From Sitta carolinensis (lineage: Eukaryota; Chordata; Aves; Passeriformes; Sittidae), in contig CM063292.1 in the NCBI GenBank assembly GCA_032173965.1, positions 2,060,001 to 2,124,000 on the forward strand: a stretch of DNA of 64,000 bases, given 5' to 3'. The position numbers and the translations under genes are program-made. Shown here piece after piece: positions 56,501 through 64,000 of the stretch. How positions within the stretch are numbered: the first letter of the stretch is position 1; the number at the start of each line of letters is the position of its first letter. The notes beneath the pieces are model-generated. The model was not told where the DNA came from and did no database searches. It worked only from the letters and a program-made list of their open reading frames with translations.

Positions 56501-59500
56501 GGAGCGCCCCGAACCTTCCCTTCTCCCTCCCCACTGCCAGCTTGCCTTTATCTGCTTCCTTTTCCTATTTTCCTCCGGTTTCCCTTGCTGAAGCTGAATT
56601 TGGGCTAATTTTCGGCCCAGCTCCTCCTGAGACTGTGGAGCTTTAATTATATTTTTCTCCTGGTTGGTGTGAGGCTGGGTTATAATTATGCCAGGAAGAG
56701 CATTACTTAGGACTGACCTGGGAGCAGCATTCCCTCGGGGAGCAGGGCACTGGCTGCACCCAGGAATTCTTATTTAAGGTGCTGGACAGCAGATCCCCAT
56801 GCAGTTTGTGCTGGAGAGTGTTGTATTGCACTAAGTAGTTTTGTTAAATTGCACTGGGTGTTTTTGTTATATATATATACACATATATATATATATCCAT
56901 ACAAAAAAGATGTACCTTTCCCATGTAGCCCTGTGCCCTTTTACCTGACACCACCTCTCCCACCTGCCCTGGAGTCTGCCCCTGTTGGTCATCCAACCCT
57001 TCCTTCCCCTCCCCTTTCCCAAAGGGGCACAAAACCACCTGGCCACGTGCCCAGGTCCTCTTTTCCCTATCAGGATCCTATGGAGTCAGTTCTGTATTAA
57101 AGCAGCAGGACCGTGCCTGAATAGGAGGAGTGCCTTTGGTCTTCTATCTTTGTCCTGGCCTCAGTTTCCCCTCTGAGGGTCTGGTGCTAGCCTGGCAGGG
57201 ACCTTAGGGGTGTGGGAATTGTGGCAGGAGAGGAGCAAAGTGTTTGCCATGTGCCACCCATCCCTGGGACTCATCCCTGAAACCATCCCTCCTCCCATAA
57301 CCATTCCAGCCACTGATTACAAACCCTCCACCTGTGGAAGCAGGAGAGATGTAGGGTCTGTCTGCTTTGCTTTAGAGCTGCCATCGTCCAGCCTGGAGAG
57401 CTGGAGTCAGCCCTGATCTCCCCCGACATTCCCTGTGCATCCATCCTCCACAGCAGGTGGCTGTGCCAAAAAACAGGGGCTGGGATGAGCTCCCTGGCCC
57501 ACCTTTGCTGCCTGGATGTTTTATTTTAGTGGACGATGACATACTGGTGCCTGCAGCTAATTTGCTTGAGGTACCAATTAGCACTAATGAGATGGGACTC
57601 GAGGTGTCCAGTGCATCCTTCATCCTTCCAGGGTGGCAGCAGCAGGAGTGCTGGCTCTTGGCTGATTTGAGAGGGAATGCAGATCTCCAGAGCCCTCAGA
57701 GAACACCCTGAGCATTGAAAACTGCTCATGGAATCATGGAAAGATTTGGGTTGGAAGTGACCTTAAAGTTCATCTGGTTCCACCCCTGCCATGGGCAGGG
57801 ACACCTTCCCTATCCCAGGGTGCTCCAAACTTTCCCCTGGCCTTGGACACTTCCAGGGATGGGTCAGCTGCTATCAGCAGGAGTTCCCCAGCCCTCATTC
57901 ACATCCTTTCTCCTCTGTTCACTTCACCTGAGCAATTCCAGCAAATCAGAGGGAATGCTGTGTTCTCCTATTTTAATTAGAGCAAAGAAAATTTAGGAGA
58001 ATCTCCTCTTGACCCTAAAAGAAATCCTTTAAACGTGCAGATATCACTGTGCTCTACTCAGACTCCAACAACTTTAGGAAAGCAATTTACTTGTCTCCAG
58101 CACACTGTGTTTTTAGCCTACTTTCCTCAGGAAATGGGGCTCACTCCTGTGATTGTGCTGTTTATATATCTATATGCCATCACTCCCACACTAATAACTT
58201 TTGAACGTGTTGGCCAATTCCAACCAAATCTGACAGAGCGGCAGAGTTTTCAAAAATACTGAATTCTTACAAATTTAATGAAAGCCGTGGGTGGGCACAT
58301 ATTTTTTTTTTTTTTTCTCCCCCCACCAAGGGAAAGGCTGCAGAGTGAACTCAGTATGATCAGACAGAAAATAATACACACACACACATGCACAGCCATG
58401 CCAGGGGCTGGGAAATTGGAGTTTATGTTGGCATTAGAGGGGGGATATTCCAGCCCTGAGCCCCAAAACCTCAGGAATGAGCACCAGGATTCTCCCCCAA
58501 TTCTGTTTTGTGGCATTTGGACGATGCAGTTTGGTGTGAGCACTGCAGGGGGGGGGGTGGTTCCTTCATTAGGAAGCTTTAAAATTAATCGGACTAAGAT
58601 TAATAAGAAAGCTTTTCTAGCTGGATCTCAGTATGTAAAACCTTGCTCTGCTCTGGTTCTGCAGGCTCAGGGACTCTGCCAAAACCCTCGTAGGGGGGGA
58701 GAGCTCGAGCTGAGGGATTGGAGGTTTCAGACAAAGCGGTTTAAGGTAAAAGAGCAGAGATTTACATGGGATATTGGGCAGGAATCCTTCCCTGGACCCA
58801 CCTAATCCCATCCATCTCCAGCTCTCCACCCTCCCTGCTGCTCTCCAGCAGAGCCCTGGACCACCCAGTCAGTGCAGGGCAGGGAAGTGATCACACCTGG
58901 CATTCCTGACTTGAGTTTTGTTCCCCCTTCTCTCCTGCAATTACAGGTGGAATATTACATGTCAAAAGTTCATTAAGAATCTCTTCCAGTCCCACTCTCA
59001 TGGTGTTCCAGGATCATCACCACTCGGGACAGGGGATGCTCAGGTTCTCAGACCCAGCATCCCACAGCACACTGGAGCTCCACATTTCCAGGATCCATCC
59101 CACAGCACACTGGAGCTCTACATTTCCAGGATCCATCCCACAGCACACTGGAACTCCACATTTCCAGGATCCATCCCACAGCACACTGGAGCTCCACATT
59201 TCCAGGATCCATCCCACAGCACACTGGAGCTCCACATTTCCAGGATCCATCCCACAGCACACTGGAGCTCCACATTTCCAGGATCCATCCCACAGCACAC
59301 TGGAGCTCCACATTTCCAGGATCCATCCCACAGCACACTGGAGCTCCACATTTCCAGGATTCCAGCCTTTTGAGGCATTCCCATCCATGCTCAGATCACG
59401 GGGAAAGATCTGGTCTTCCCACTCCTCTGCAGTCTGCTTCTTCCTACCTGGCATTCTAGTGGGATTTTTAATTTTTTTCCAACCATCAGCTCGAAAACAT

Positions 59501-61398
59501 CATCAAGCCCAAATGTGCTCCCAAAGCAGGCCCGGGAGGCTCATTCATATTGCAGATAAGCCCTTGGCAGACGTGCAGATAAAGATTTCAAGTGTGACTC
59601 TGCATACAAATATTCCAGACCCAACAATTAATCCAGCACAGGAGGCTGAGGAGGTACCTGGGTTTTTCCCCTAACCCCGGCCCTTTTTCCCCAGCCTGGC
59701 TGCTAAATATAGCTCCTGCTCAGAAAAGAGAAAGGAATGACATGCTCTAATAAACCACCCCAAAATGTGAGACAAAGAGCCCTGAATTCTCCAGAGGAGC
59801 TTTTCCTCCTCACCTCACTGCTGGTCTGGGAGCTTCCTGCAAGGCACAGAGCTCTGGGTGCCTTTTGGGAGCCAGCTACAGGGGGCTTGAGCTGGCCCAA
59901 CTTTGAGCTGGGACTTTATTTCAACTTAAATTAGACATGGCTCGTTTTCCCCCTCCCTCCTGCTGGTTTTCAGCCGGATCAGATCCCAGCTCTGGATCTC
60001 TGAGCAGTTCCATAAGGGCTGCACAGGGAGAAGGGGCATTATTAGGCACCCAGATCTGTTTTCCAACAGAACCTCAGGCAGGGCAAACCCTCCCCAGGCC
60101 TGAAGCCATGTATTTGACTGGTTTTCCACTCAAAAACCCTTTGGGGAATGGAAATAGCTGGGAATGCTCCCAGCAGAGGCCATCCCTAGGCTATGAGTCA
60201 GGCAGAGGATATGGACAAACAGCATCTCAGGAACTCTTCTGCTTATCCAAGAGGAGAGGGAAAAATGGGGTAAATAACCCTGTACCCCTAAGTGACAGCT
60301 GTCAGCCTGTGACAGCCACCAAGGTGCCACCATCCCCTCTGGTGACCCTGCACGGCCTCCCTGAGGAGGCTGTGCATCCCCAGCCCACTGGGAATTCCCA
60401 GAGGCACCACTGGGCTTGGATCCACCCTGCTTTGAACAGCACCCCGAGGCTTGGGCAAGCCCTAGGCTGCTGTGAGATCCACGCAGCACCAACCAGACGC
60501 CCACCGCGAGTTCCTTTCCTCCAGCAGCACCACAAAACCCCTTATCCCACTTATCCCAAGTCCCCAGGGCGGGATCCCAGCCCGGACACACCAGGATGGG
60601 CAGGAACCCTCCCCGCTTACCTGGACGCCGCGATCTCCGCTTTCTGCTTGGCGATGGTGGCCGCCCTCTCGGCCGCCTCCACGGCCCGATCCACCTTCTC
60701 CCGGATCTTGCTGGCGCGCAGCGGGATGAGGTTCTTCCTCTTGCCGCTGACCAGGATGTTCTGCTTGTACTTGCCCTCCTCCTTGGTGCCGTCAGGGAAG
60801 GTCATGCAGCCGTAGCCGTGGCGCTTGTTGTTGGCCCACTCGCCCTCGTACTTGAGCCCGTCCGAGCGCTGGCTCACGCCCGAGCCCGAGCGCTTGTCGT
60901 TCTTCCACTCGCCCACGTAGATCTCGGTGGTGGTGGCGTCGATGTCGTCCTCGATGACCGAGAGCTCGGCCTCGCCCTCGCCCAGGCTGATGGTGGAGTT
61001 GATGTCGCTGGCCGTGGAGCTGACCGTGCTCATGCCGGCCTCGCTGCGGAACGAGCTCTGCTTGCTCCGCTGGCTGGCCAAGGAGCTCTTGGACTCGGAC
61101 TTGCGGAGCTTGAGCCCGCTCAGCAGCGAGCGCCGGAAGATGCCCTTCTTCTTGCTCTTGAGGATCTCGGCGTCGCTGTGGGCCATGAGGACGAAGCCGC
61201 CGCGGGACACGGCTGGGCTGCCGGCCACGGCGGGCGAGGCGTCGGGGTGCAGCGCCGTGCCGTTGGTGTGCTCGCTGCGCAGGGAGTTGATGGACGTCCT
61301 CAGGGGTGACCTGATGACCGCAGCCATGCCGTAGGGAACGCTCTGCCGGACGCCGTAACCCTGGCGCATCCCTCCGACCCACTGGCCCTGGTATGTCC
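30617..61398 (-). CDS. JPH3: JPH3, junctophilin 3, exons 2-5 (5' partial)
   Basis: Complement of 60621-61398, 46921-47045, 40660-41578 and 30617-30697; exon 1 is beyond the right edge. Junctophilins tether ER/SR to the plasma membrane, and JPH3 is the neuronal form. Visible parts in order: a MORN repeat ([18 protein letters not shown]), a Ser-rich joining region, two more MORN repeats ([26 protein letters not shown]), an Ala-rich helix ([20 protein letters not shown] and on through exon 3), a long divergent region with conserved [20 protein letters not shown], and a 26-residue membrane anchor ending in TAA. About 633 residues are visible; with a family-sized exon 1 the total is near 760, against 748 in human from memory. 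As given, the G run at 40680-40684 is one base short, putting the anchor out of frame. Otherwise all junctions are GT-AG and in phase. Confidence 0.95.
31143..31245 (+). mobile_element. CR1-type LINE 3' end, forward
   Basis: GGGATAGTGGGAGGTGTCCC preceded by GGCTTGGAGCAGCC and followed by TTTAAGGTCCCTTCCCACCC. Confidence 0.75.
31380..31850. repeat. 56-bp minisatellite
   Basis: Units begin near 31438, 31494 and 31550, a period of 56 bp. Each has GAGGGACACAGGGCAGGAAA and AGCCATCCTGCACATCCTG. Later units (after about 31710) are shortened and degraded. The array creates a 540-codon antisense frame that is not a gene. Confidence 0.92.
31850..32165. repeat. CACCCC-rich minisatellite
   Basis: Tandem short units of about 13 to 26 bp built on CATCC(C/A)(G/T)GCACCC. 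It follows directly from the 56-bp array, so the two form one compound repeat. Confidence 0.9.
33070..33235 (+). mobile_element. CR1-type LINE fragment, forward
   Basis: ACAGGACAAGAGGAGTCAGG, GAGGTTCAGGTTGGCTATTT and GCATGTGGCACTTGGGGCCA follow the order of a forward CR1 3' region, diverged. Confidence 0.65.
34095..34160 (-). mobile_element. CR1-type LINE tail, reverse
   Basis: GGAATGGTTTGGGTTGGGAG followed by GGGATCCTCTCATTCCAGCC, the reverse of the CR1 terminus. Confidence 0.7.
34370..34640. other. Candidate conserved non-coding block
   Basis: AT-rich, low-CpG segment in a GC-rich intron with motifs such as GCATAATTAATTTAAGC and TTATTATCTGTTATCACAGG (homeobox- and GATA-like). Function is inferred only from composition. 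Confidence 0.25.
34686..34703. repeat. Poly(A) run
   Basis: An A homopolymer of about 17 bases within JPH3 intron 4. Confidence 0.9.
35930..36380. promoter_or_regulatory. CpG-rich island in JPH3 intron 4
   Basis: Dense CpG (GCGGCGGGGCCGGG, CTCCGCCGCACATTGGCTG) and a GGGA repeat at about 36091-36112. CATTGG at 36019-36024 is an inverted CCAAT box. It could be an internal or antisense promoter. No associated exon is recognisable. Confidence 0.35.
36440..36930. repeat. Minisatellite, compound 37- and 20-bp modules
   Basis: Alternating modules CTGGCTGTGGTCTGTGCC and CCATGAGCTGTG(G/C)T, each followed by a TTTTTCTC(T/C)CCAGCCCTG spacer, repeated about ten times. Reading frames through it are repeat artefacts. 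Confidence 0.92.
39185..39445. repeat. 51-bp minisatellite
   Basis: Five units at about 39199, 39249, 39303, 39354 and 39405, each with GGGGATTTATCCACAGGGCA. The period is 51 to 54 bp, a multiple of three, so several frames stay open by chance. Confidence 0.93.
40660..41578 (-). CDS. JPH3: JPH3 exon 4, divergent region (with 1-bp deficit)
   Basis: Starts [20 protein letters not shown] and contains [40 protein letters not shown] and [20 protein letters not shown]. The donor is ACG|GTGAGT. At + strand 40680-40684 there are five C (five G on the gene strand) where the conserved ending (LKSST) needs six. As written, the frame changes to end ...MRSNPVR, and in the spliced message it reaches TAG inside exon 5 (30676-30678). 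Confidence 0.94.
41926..42360. repeat. 30-bp minisatellite
   Basis: About 14 units, each with GCTGGGTGACACTGGGA(T/C)CA. The period is 30 bp with some 18-bp short units. It yields Leu-Gly-Asp-Thr-Gly frames on the + strand that are not genes. Confidence 0.95.
42765..42925. other. Candidate conserved non-coding block
   Basis: AT-rich segment with GAGCTAATAGTGGTTAATTC, GGTGAATAATTTGATAAAT and CATCTAATTGCGATTGC, flanked by GC-rich intron. Composition suggests an enhancer-like element; this is inference. Confidence 0.25.
44595..45220. repeat. Minisatellite, about 39-bp unit
   Basis: About 15 units with CACAGCCAG(A/C)A(T/C)CCATAATTC and CAGATAAGGGGGG variants, decaying toward the right (ATTCCGAATTTGGGGGGCAC). 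Confidence 0.94.
46190..46483. repeat. (AAGGG)38 pentanucleotide tract with GAAA tail
   Basis: From 46221 to 46410 the sequence is a perfect GGAAG repeat, 190 bp or 38 units, preceded by imperfect GGGAAAGGAT units and followed by AAGGAAAGA repeats to about 46480. The G-rich strand is the + strand; JPH3 is transcribed from the other, giving (CCCUU)n in the pre-mRNA. Confidence 0.98.
46734..46755. repeat. Poly(A) run
   Basis: An A homopolymer of about 20 bases, 165 bp downstream (gene sense) of JPH3 exon 3. Confidence 0.9.
46921..47045 (-). CDS. JPH3: JPH3 exon 3, alpha-helical region
   Basis: Reads [20 protein letters not shown] then [20 protein letters not shown] and N. It continues the Ala-rich helix thought to span the ER-plasma membrane gap. 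Acceptor TTGCCTTGCAG and donor AACG|GTCAGT. Phases 2 in and 1 out. Confidence 0.96.
47415..47455. repeat. A-rich GAAA-type microsatellite
   Basis: A runs broken by single G residues, about 40 bp, in JPH3 intron 2. Confidence 0.85.
48398..48705 (-). mobile_element. CR1-type LINE 3' end, reverse (best preserved)
   Basis: About 300 bp with the complete order of reverse CR1 landmarks: GGATGGTTTGGGTTGGAAAA, GCAGGGACACCTTCCACTAG, CACAGCTTCTCTGGGCATCT, AGCCATTCCCCCTTGTCCTG and ATCCCTCTCCAGGTCTCTTT. This is the longest LINE fragment in the window. Confidence 0.92.
48766..49040. repeat. Minisatellite, about 45-bp unit
   Basis: Six units with CCCATTCCACCTCT(CT)GAGC and TGGTGAAACCTCTGG(G)TTTA, varying by single-base indels. 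Confidence 0.93.
49435..49610 (-). mobile_element. CR1-type LINE fragment, reverse
   Basis: GAGCTCCAGGATCGCCAAAT, CCTCCAGGGATGGGCACTCC and AGGAAGAAATTCCTCCTGAT match a reverse CR1. Confidence 0.75.
49915..50165. other. Candidate conserved non-coding block
   Basis: AT-rich with GGTTAATTGTTTGTAAAGCT, CGTTGCATAATAAAATCC, GCATGACTTTGTCACATCC and CTTAATTGCCTGGAGTT. Its dense transcription-factor-like words stand out from neighbours. Confidence 0.3.
50313..50375 (-). mobile_element. CR1-type LINE tail, reverse
   Basis: GGGATGGTTTGGGTTGGAAG and GGACCTTAAAGATCATCCTG, a truncated reverse tail facing the forward copy at 50459. Confidence 0.85.
50459..50580 (+). mobile_element. CR1-type LINE tail, forward
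   Basis: GAGAGTGGAAGGTGTCCCTG, CTTGAAGGTCCTGCCAACCA and CATGCCATGATTCCAGGATT. Forms an inverted pair with 50313-50375. Confidence 0.85.
52920..53300. other. Candidate conserved non-coding block
   Basis: Contains GCAATTAACAACCTGTTTG, ATCTGGCGTTTATTGCCCCG, CACCAATTAGCTGTCTG, CTTAATTAAGGGGGAAAA and a CRE-like TGACGTAA at 53281-53288 next to TGACCTCTGACA. It resembles an enhancer by motif density only. Confidence 0.3.
53500..53558. repeat. Poly(A) tract with CAAAAA lead
   Basis: CAAAAAA units run into an uninterrupted A tract of about 38 bases (53521-53558). No LINE or SINE body precedes it. Confidence 0.95.
56018..56385. repeat. Minisatellite, 20- to 36-bp units
   Basis: About 14 units with ATTACCGGGG(A/C)(G/T) and GGGGAGAGCCGG(T/G)GGG(G/A), of variable unit length. 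Confidence 0.93.
56868..56895. repeat. TA microsatellite
   Basis: Two (TA) blocks split by CACA, about 28 bp in all. Confidence 0.95.
57520..57600. other. Candidate conserved non-coding block
   Basis: GCAGCTAATTTGCTTGAGG followed by TACCAATTAGCACTAATGAG, clustered homeodomain-type TAAT words. Speculative. Confidence 0.25.
57725..57865 (-). mobile_element. CR1-type LINE 3' fragment, reverse
   Basis: TCATGGAATCATGGAAAGAT, TTTGGGTTGGAAGTGACCTT, GCCATGGGCAGGGACACCTT and TTGGACACTTCCAGGGATGG in reverse CR1 order. Confidence 0.88.
59065..59362. repeat. 38-bp minisatellite, eight copies
   Basis: Units start at 59065, 59103, 59141, 59179, 59217, 59255, 59293 and 59331, each with CAGCACACTGGAGCTCCACA and TTTCCAGGATCCATCCCA. 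Only three differences from the consensus are visible (in units 2 and 3), so the array is very homogeneous. Confidence 0.97.
59460..59645. other. Candidate conserved non-coding block
   Basis: GAGGCTCATTCATATTGCAG, GTGCAGATAAAGATTTCAAG and GACCCAACAATTAATCCAGC occur in a low-CpG segment. It looks conserved, but this cannot be shown from one sequence. Confidence 0.25.
60621..61398 (-). CDS. JPH3: JPH3 exon 2, MORN repeats and joining region
   Basis: Begins phase 1 after CTCTCCGCAG with [20 protein letters not shown], continues through [57 protein letters not shown], two MORN repeats and [20 protein letters not shown], and ends AEIAASR|GTAAGC. It is GC-rich and CpG-rich. In the first of the two later MORN repeats the codon TCG gives RSGSGV where I recall RSGFGV in other vertebrates. 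Confidence 0.97.
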
Positions 61399-64000
61399 CT
61401 GCGGAGAGGTGATAAAAGCAAACGGGGTGGTGAGGGGGTGTTGGTGGCATCTGGGTGCTCGTTGCTGCTCTGGAATCCCGGTCTCGTCTCCGGGATGAGG
61501 GTTGCAATGTCAGGTGGTGGAGGGAAAATCGGTTGCATCGCAGGCTTGCACTGCTTGCGCTGCAGCTGCAGCATGGGGAGGTTAGAAATCAGCCAAGGCG
61601 TCAAGGAACTGTCCCTTGGATCAATCCCTAATGGGAAAGGGAAGGGAGCAGGGGCGTGGAATGGGGGAATGGTTATCCATATCCAAGGAGCACACTCTGA
61701 TCCCTGCTGCTGGCAGTGATGCCATCTCACATGGCTAATGTATAACAATACATTTATTTATACACACAGTGCCTTCATCCGGTGTGCTGGGGAAGGAAGC
61801 AGCTCCATAGAAATAAAGGCCTCACGGGGAGAGATCCATTTGGATATTCCCCTTGGAATTGTGCCCCTGTTGGAGCTCCTCCGTTTGCGTGGGCACTTCC
61901 TGGAGTTTCTTAACTGGTTGTTGGTGGCACGAAACACACACAGGGTTCCACCACAGCACTGGGATTTGGGGGGACAAGGAACCCACCCAGCCTGGGGGGG
62001 CACAGCTGGACCTCAGCACCCTCCCTGTGCAGGGTGGGCGTTAATCTGCTTGGGGTTCCTAATCCCATCCCCTCCTGGAGCTCAGAGGTTGGCACAACTC
62101 CAGGCCTTATCCTGGCTGGTTGAACTGCAAGGCTTGTTTTTATTCTTAGGTTGGCTTAATCTTCTCTGGACCAGCTCGAGATGCAGTGATGCACCGCTGG
62201 CCTAAGCCCTCCTGGAGCAGCTCGAGGAGCCTGAGGGTGGCTCCTCACTGGGCCCTGGGGCTGCTGGAATGCTGTGAGCACTCCCAGCCCCGGGATGTGA
62301 AGAGCTGGGATGGGCACAGGCAGCACCTCGCAGCAGTGGGACCTCCCTTTCTGCCAGCCCCGCTCCCACACGCCCAGGGAGTCTTAAAATAGACCTGCTG
62401 AAATAGTGAGCCCTGTGTGAATCAGGCCAGGCCTGCCCCAGGACTCCCTGAGGAATTTCCCTGACCGGGTCTGGGGCTCAGCAGTGGCTCTGGAGAAGGG
62501 ATTTGGGCAGGAGCAGCTCATGCTTAGCACAGGAGCTGCTTCCTGAGAGTGTGAAACCAGCACCTGGCCACATTTTGGGGTGTATTTTGGGGTGCTTCAG
62601 GTGTCTTTTACCTGCCAGTGCTTTGCCCAAATTCCCCAGGATTTGGGCATCCTTTCCTGTGCTCCAATGGCATCACATTTTTGGGGTGGCAGCTTTGTGC
62701 ACCCCAAAAAACCAGCAGGCCCAAGGTGGGGACCCCAGAGAACCTGCCCTGGAGAGGGGACGTGGAGAGGCAGGGGCAGGCAGGATTTACTGAGGGTTTA
62801 TAGGATTAGCACCGGGATTAGGGCAGGCAGGGCAGGGTGAGGAGGTGGTGGCAGAGAGAAGGATGGGGGACAACCTGAGAGATGCAGCTCAGGGGACACA
62901 GCAGACATGTCTTGGAGGGGTTTGAGCAGTGAGCCTGCCTTGTCCCCTGGGGTGTCCCCAAGAACAGGGAACAACCAGTGCCATGCACCCATGGCTCTCC
63001 CCATGCCTGGGGTGGTGGCTGTGGCAGGGAGAGCCTGCCAAGGTGTCCCTGCATTCCCTGGGCACCTGGAAGCACCTCTCTTCCATTTCTGGCTCTATCC
63101 CAGAGTATCTCAGCAGGAGAGTGGAGCAACTGGGGAGAGATTCCCCCCAGCATCCCGAGCTCCCCCACCAAAGAGCCCCCAGGGTGGCTTGGGATGTCCT
63201 CACCGTGCTCCTGCTTCCCTAGAGATGGACTCAGTGGGTTACAGGGAAAGATGTCAGTATGGGCAAGGGCACAGGGAGAACAGCTCCTGCATGAGATCCA
63301 CCAGATCCCACCCTGCCCGAGCCCCCATCTCCCTTTCCCTTGGCTGAATCCCTCGACTCGAGCCCTGATCCCACACAGCTCCTCCCTCATCTCCTGGCAG
63401 ATGCACAGCTGAACGAACTCCCTGGAGCAAGCTGGAGCAGCGTGCAGGGTCGCAGCCCCGTGCTGAAATCCCGAGGGACCGGCAGGGAGCAGAGCAAAGC
63501 GCCGCAGCCCCGCCACCAAACTGGTCCAGCAGGTCGGAGTGCAGCCTGTGCCTGTCCCCAGCCAGGCTCAGGGGCCCGGGATGCTGCCATCCCTGCCTGC
63601 CCTTCAGACCTGCTCCTGGAATGGCACAGCTGCCAGGAGAAGTCTCGGCATCTCCTGGATTTTCCAGCCACTCCTCCCTCCCAGCACGGTGGAGCAGCTC
63701 CCGGCCCCCAGCTCTGCTCCCATGGGTGTCAGTTGGTTCCCTACAGAAGGCAGCAGCATGGATTATCCCAAGGGATTGCCTCTGAGTGTCCCCGACGGGC
63801 CACCAAGACATCTGGGCAGCTTCACGGGCACCAGCAGATCAAAGAGCTTGCTGTCAGGGAGCTCAGCCCTTCCTCAGCCAGCAGCGCTCCTTCCTTCCCT
63901 GACTTCATTAGGTTTTAAAGCCCCGGCTATCCCGGGATTTGGCCATGGATAGCGGGAGGCTTCGGAGCCATCTGATCTGCATTGCTAAGCGCCGCCACCT
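61399..64000 (-). other. JPH3 intron 1 (partial)
   Basis: The 3' part of intron 1, running off the right edge. No exon 1 (MSSGG-type MORN start) is found. No CAG/CTG run like the human HDL2 repeat and no clear LINE are visible. Several short stretches near 62000-63300 are merely GC-rich. Confidence 0.7.

Larger units (their letters stand above)
47046..60620 (-). other. JPH3 intron 2
   Basis: A 13.6-kb intron. Contains CR1 fragments (48398-48705, 49435-49610, 50313-50375, 50459-50580, 57725-57865), minisatellites (48766-49040, 56018-56385, 59065-59362), an A run (53511-53558), a TA repeat (56868-56895) and candidate conserved blocks (49915-50165, 52920-53300, 57520-57600, 59460-59645). The remainder shows no gene. 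Confidence 0.65.

Noticed and set aside
59065..59362. CRISPR-like regular array
   Set aside because: The 38-bp units are directly abutting with no unique spacers, and the context is a vertebrate intron. It is a minisatellite.
60792..61748. 318-codon - strand frame overlapping JPH3 exon 2
   Set aside because: It is in a different phase from the MORN-containing frame. The Arg/Gln-rich product is a shadow of GC-rich coding sequence and continues into the intron.
61399..64000. Possible counterpart of the human JPH3 HDL2 CTG repeat (exon 2A)
   Set aside because: No CAG or CTG run longer than a few units is visible in the part of intron 1 present. The homologous site may also lie outside the window.

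Overview
This is a window of vertebrate nuclear DNA, almost certainly from a bird. It has spliced genes with GT-AG introns, many fragments of CR1-type LINEs (the dominant avian repeat), a CpG-rich promoter, short introns and many GC-rich minisatellites. The general texture suggests a small GC-rich chromosome of a passerine, but that last step is inference. No prokaryotic, viral or CRISPR structure is present.

Two protein genes are recognisable, and they face each other tail to tail. KLHDC4 (kelch domain containing 4) lies on the + strand. It has 12 coding exons between 6483 and 25761 and an AATAAA at 26087-26092, and it appears complete at 584 codons. JPH3 (junctophilin 3) lies on the - strand. 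Exons 2 to 5 are in the window (61398 down to 30617); exon 1 lies beyond the right edge. As I recall it, the human 16q24.2 locus has the same convergent JPH3/KLHDC4 arrangement, which supports both calls.

Layout: 1-5600 is intergenic sequence upstream of KLHDC4, with a 343-bp tandem duplication and CR1 pieces. 5600-6480 is a CpG-rich promoter ending in an 11-bp minisatellite that abuts the KLHDC4 start codon. 6483-26110 is KLHDC4; its intron 5 carries a 150-bp, about 97 percent identical inverted repeat and a second long hairpin. 26110 to about 28030 is the intergenic gap. About 28030-30616 is the probable JPH3 3' UTR with its own minisatellite. 30617-64000 is JPH3. Its introns hold at least eight minisatellites, a perfect (AAGGG)38 tract, a CpG-rich island and several AT-rich segments that look like conserved non-coding elements.

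The two genes have no known shared pathway. KLHDC4 is a poorly characterised six-bladed kelch protein, and JPH3 is a neuronal ER-plasma membrane tether. The most consequential observation is a one-base deficit in a G run near the end of JPH3 exon 4. As given, it throws the C-terminal membrane anchor out of frame, and it is probably an assembly error. I found no wholly new system. The strongest unexplained structures are the long inverted repeat, the pentanucleotide tract and the minisatellite load of JPH3. All family and human comparisons are from memory, with no alignment run.
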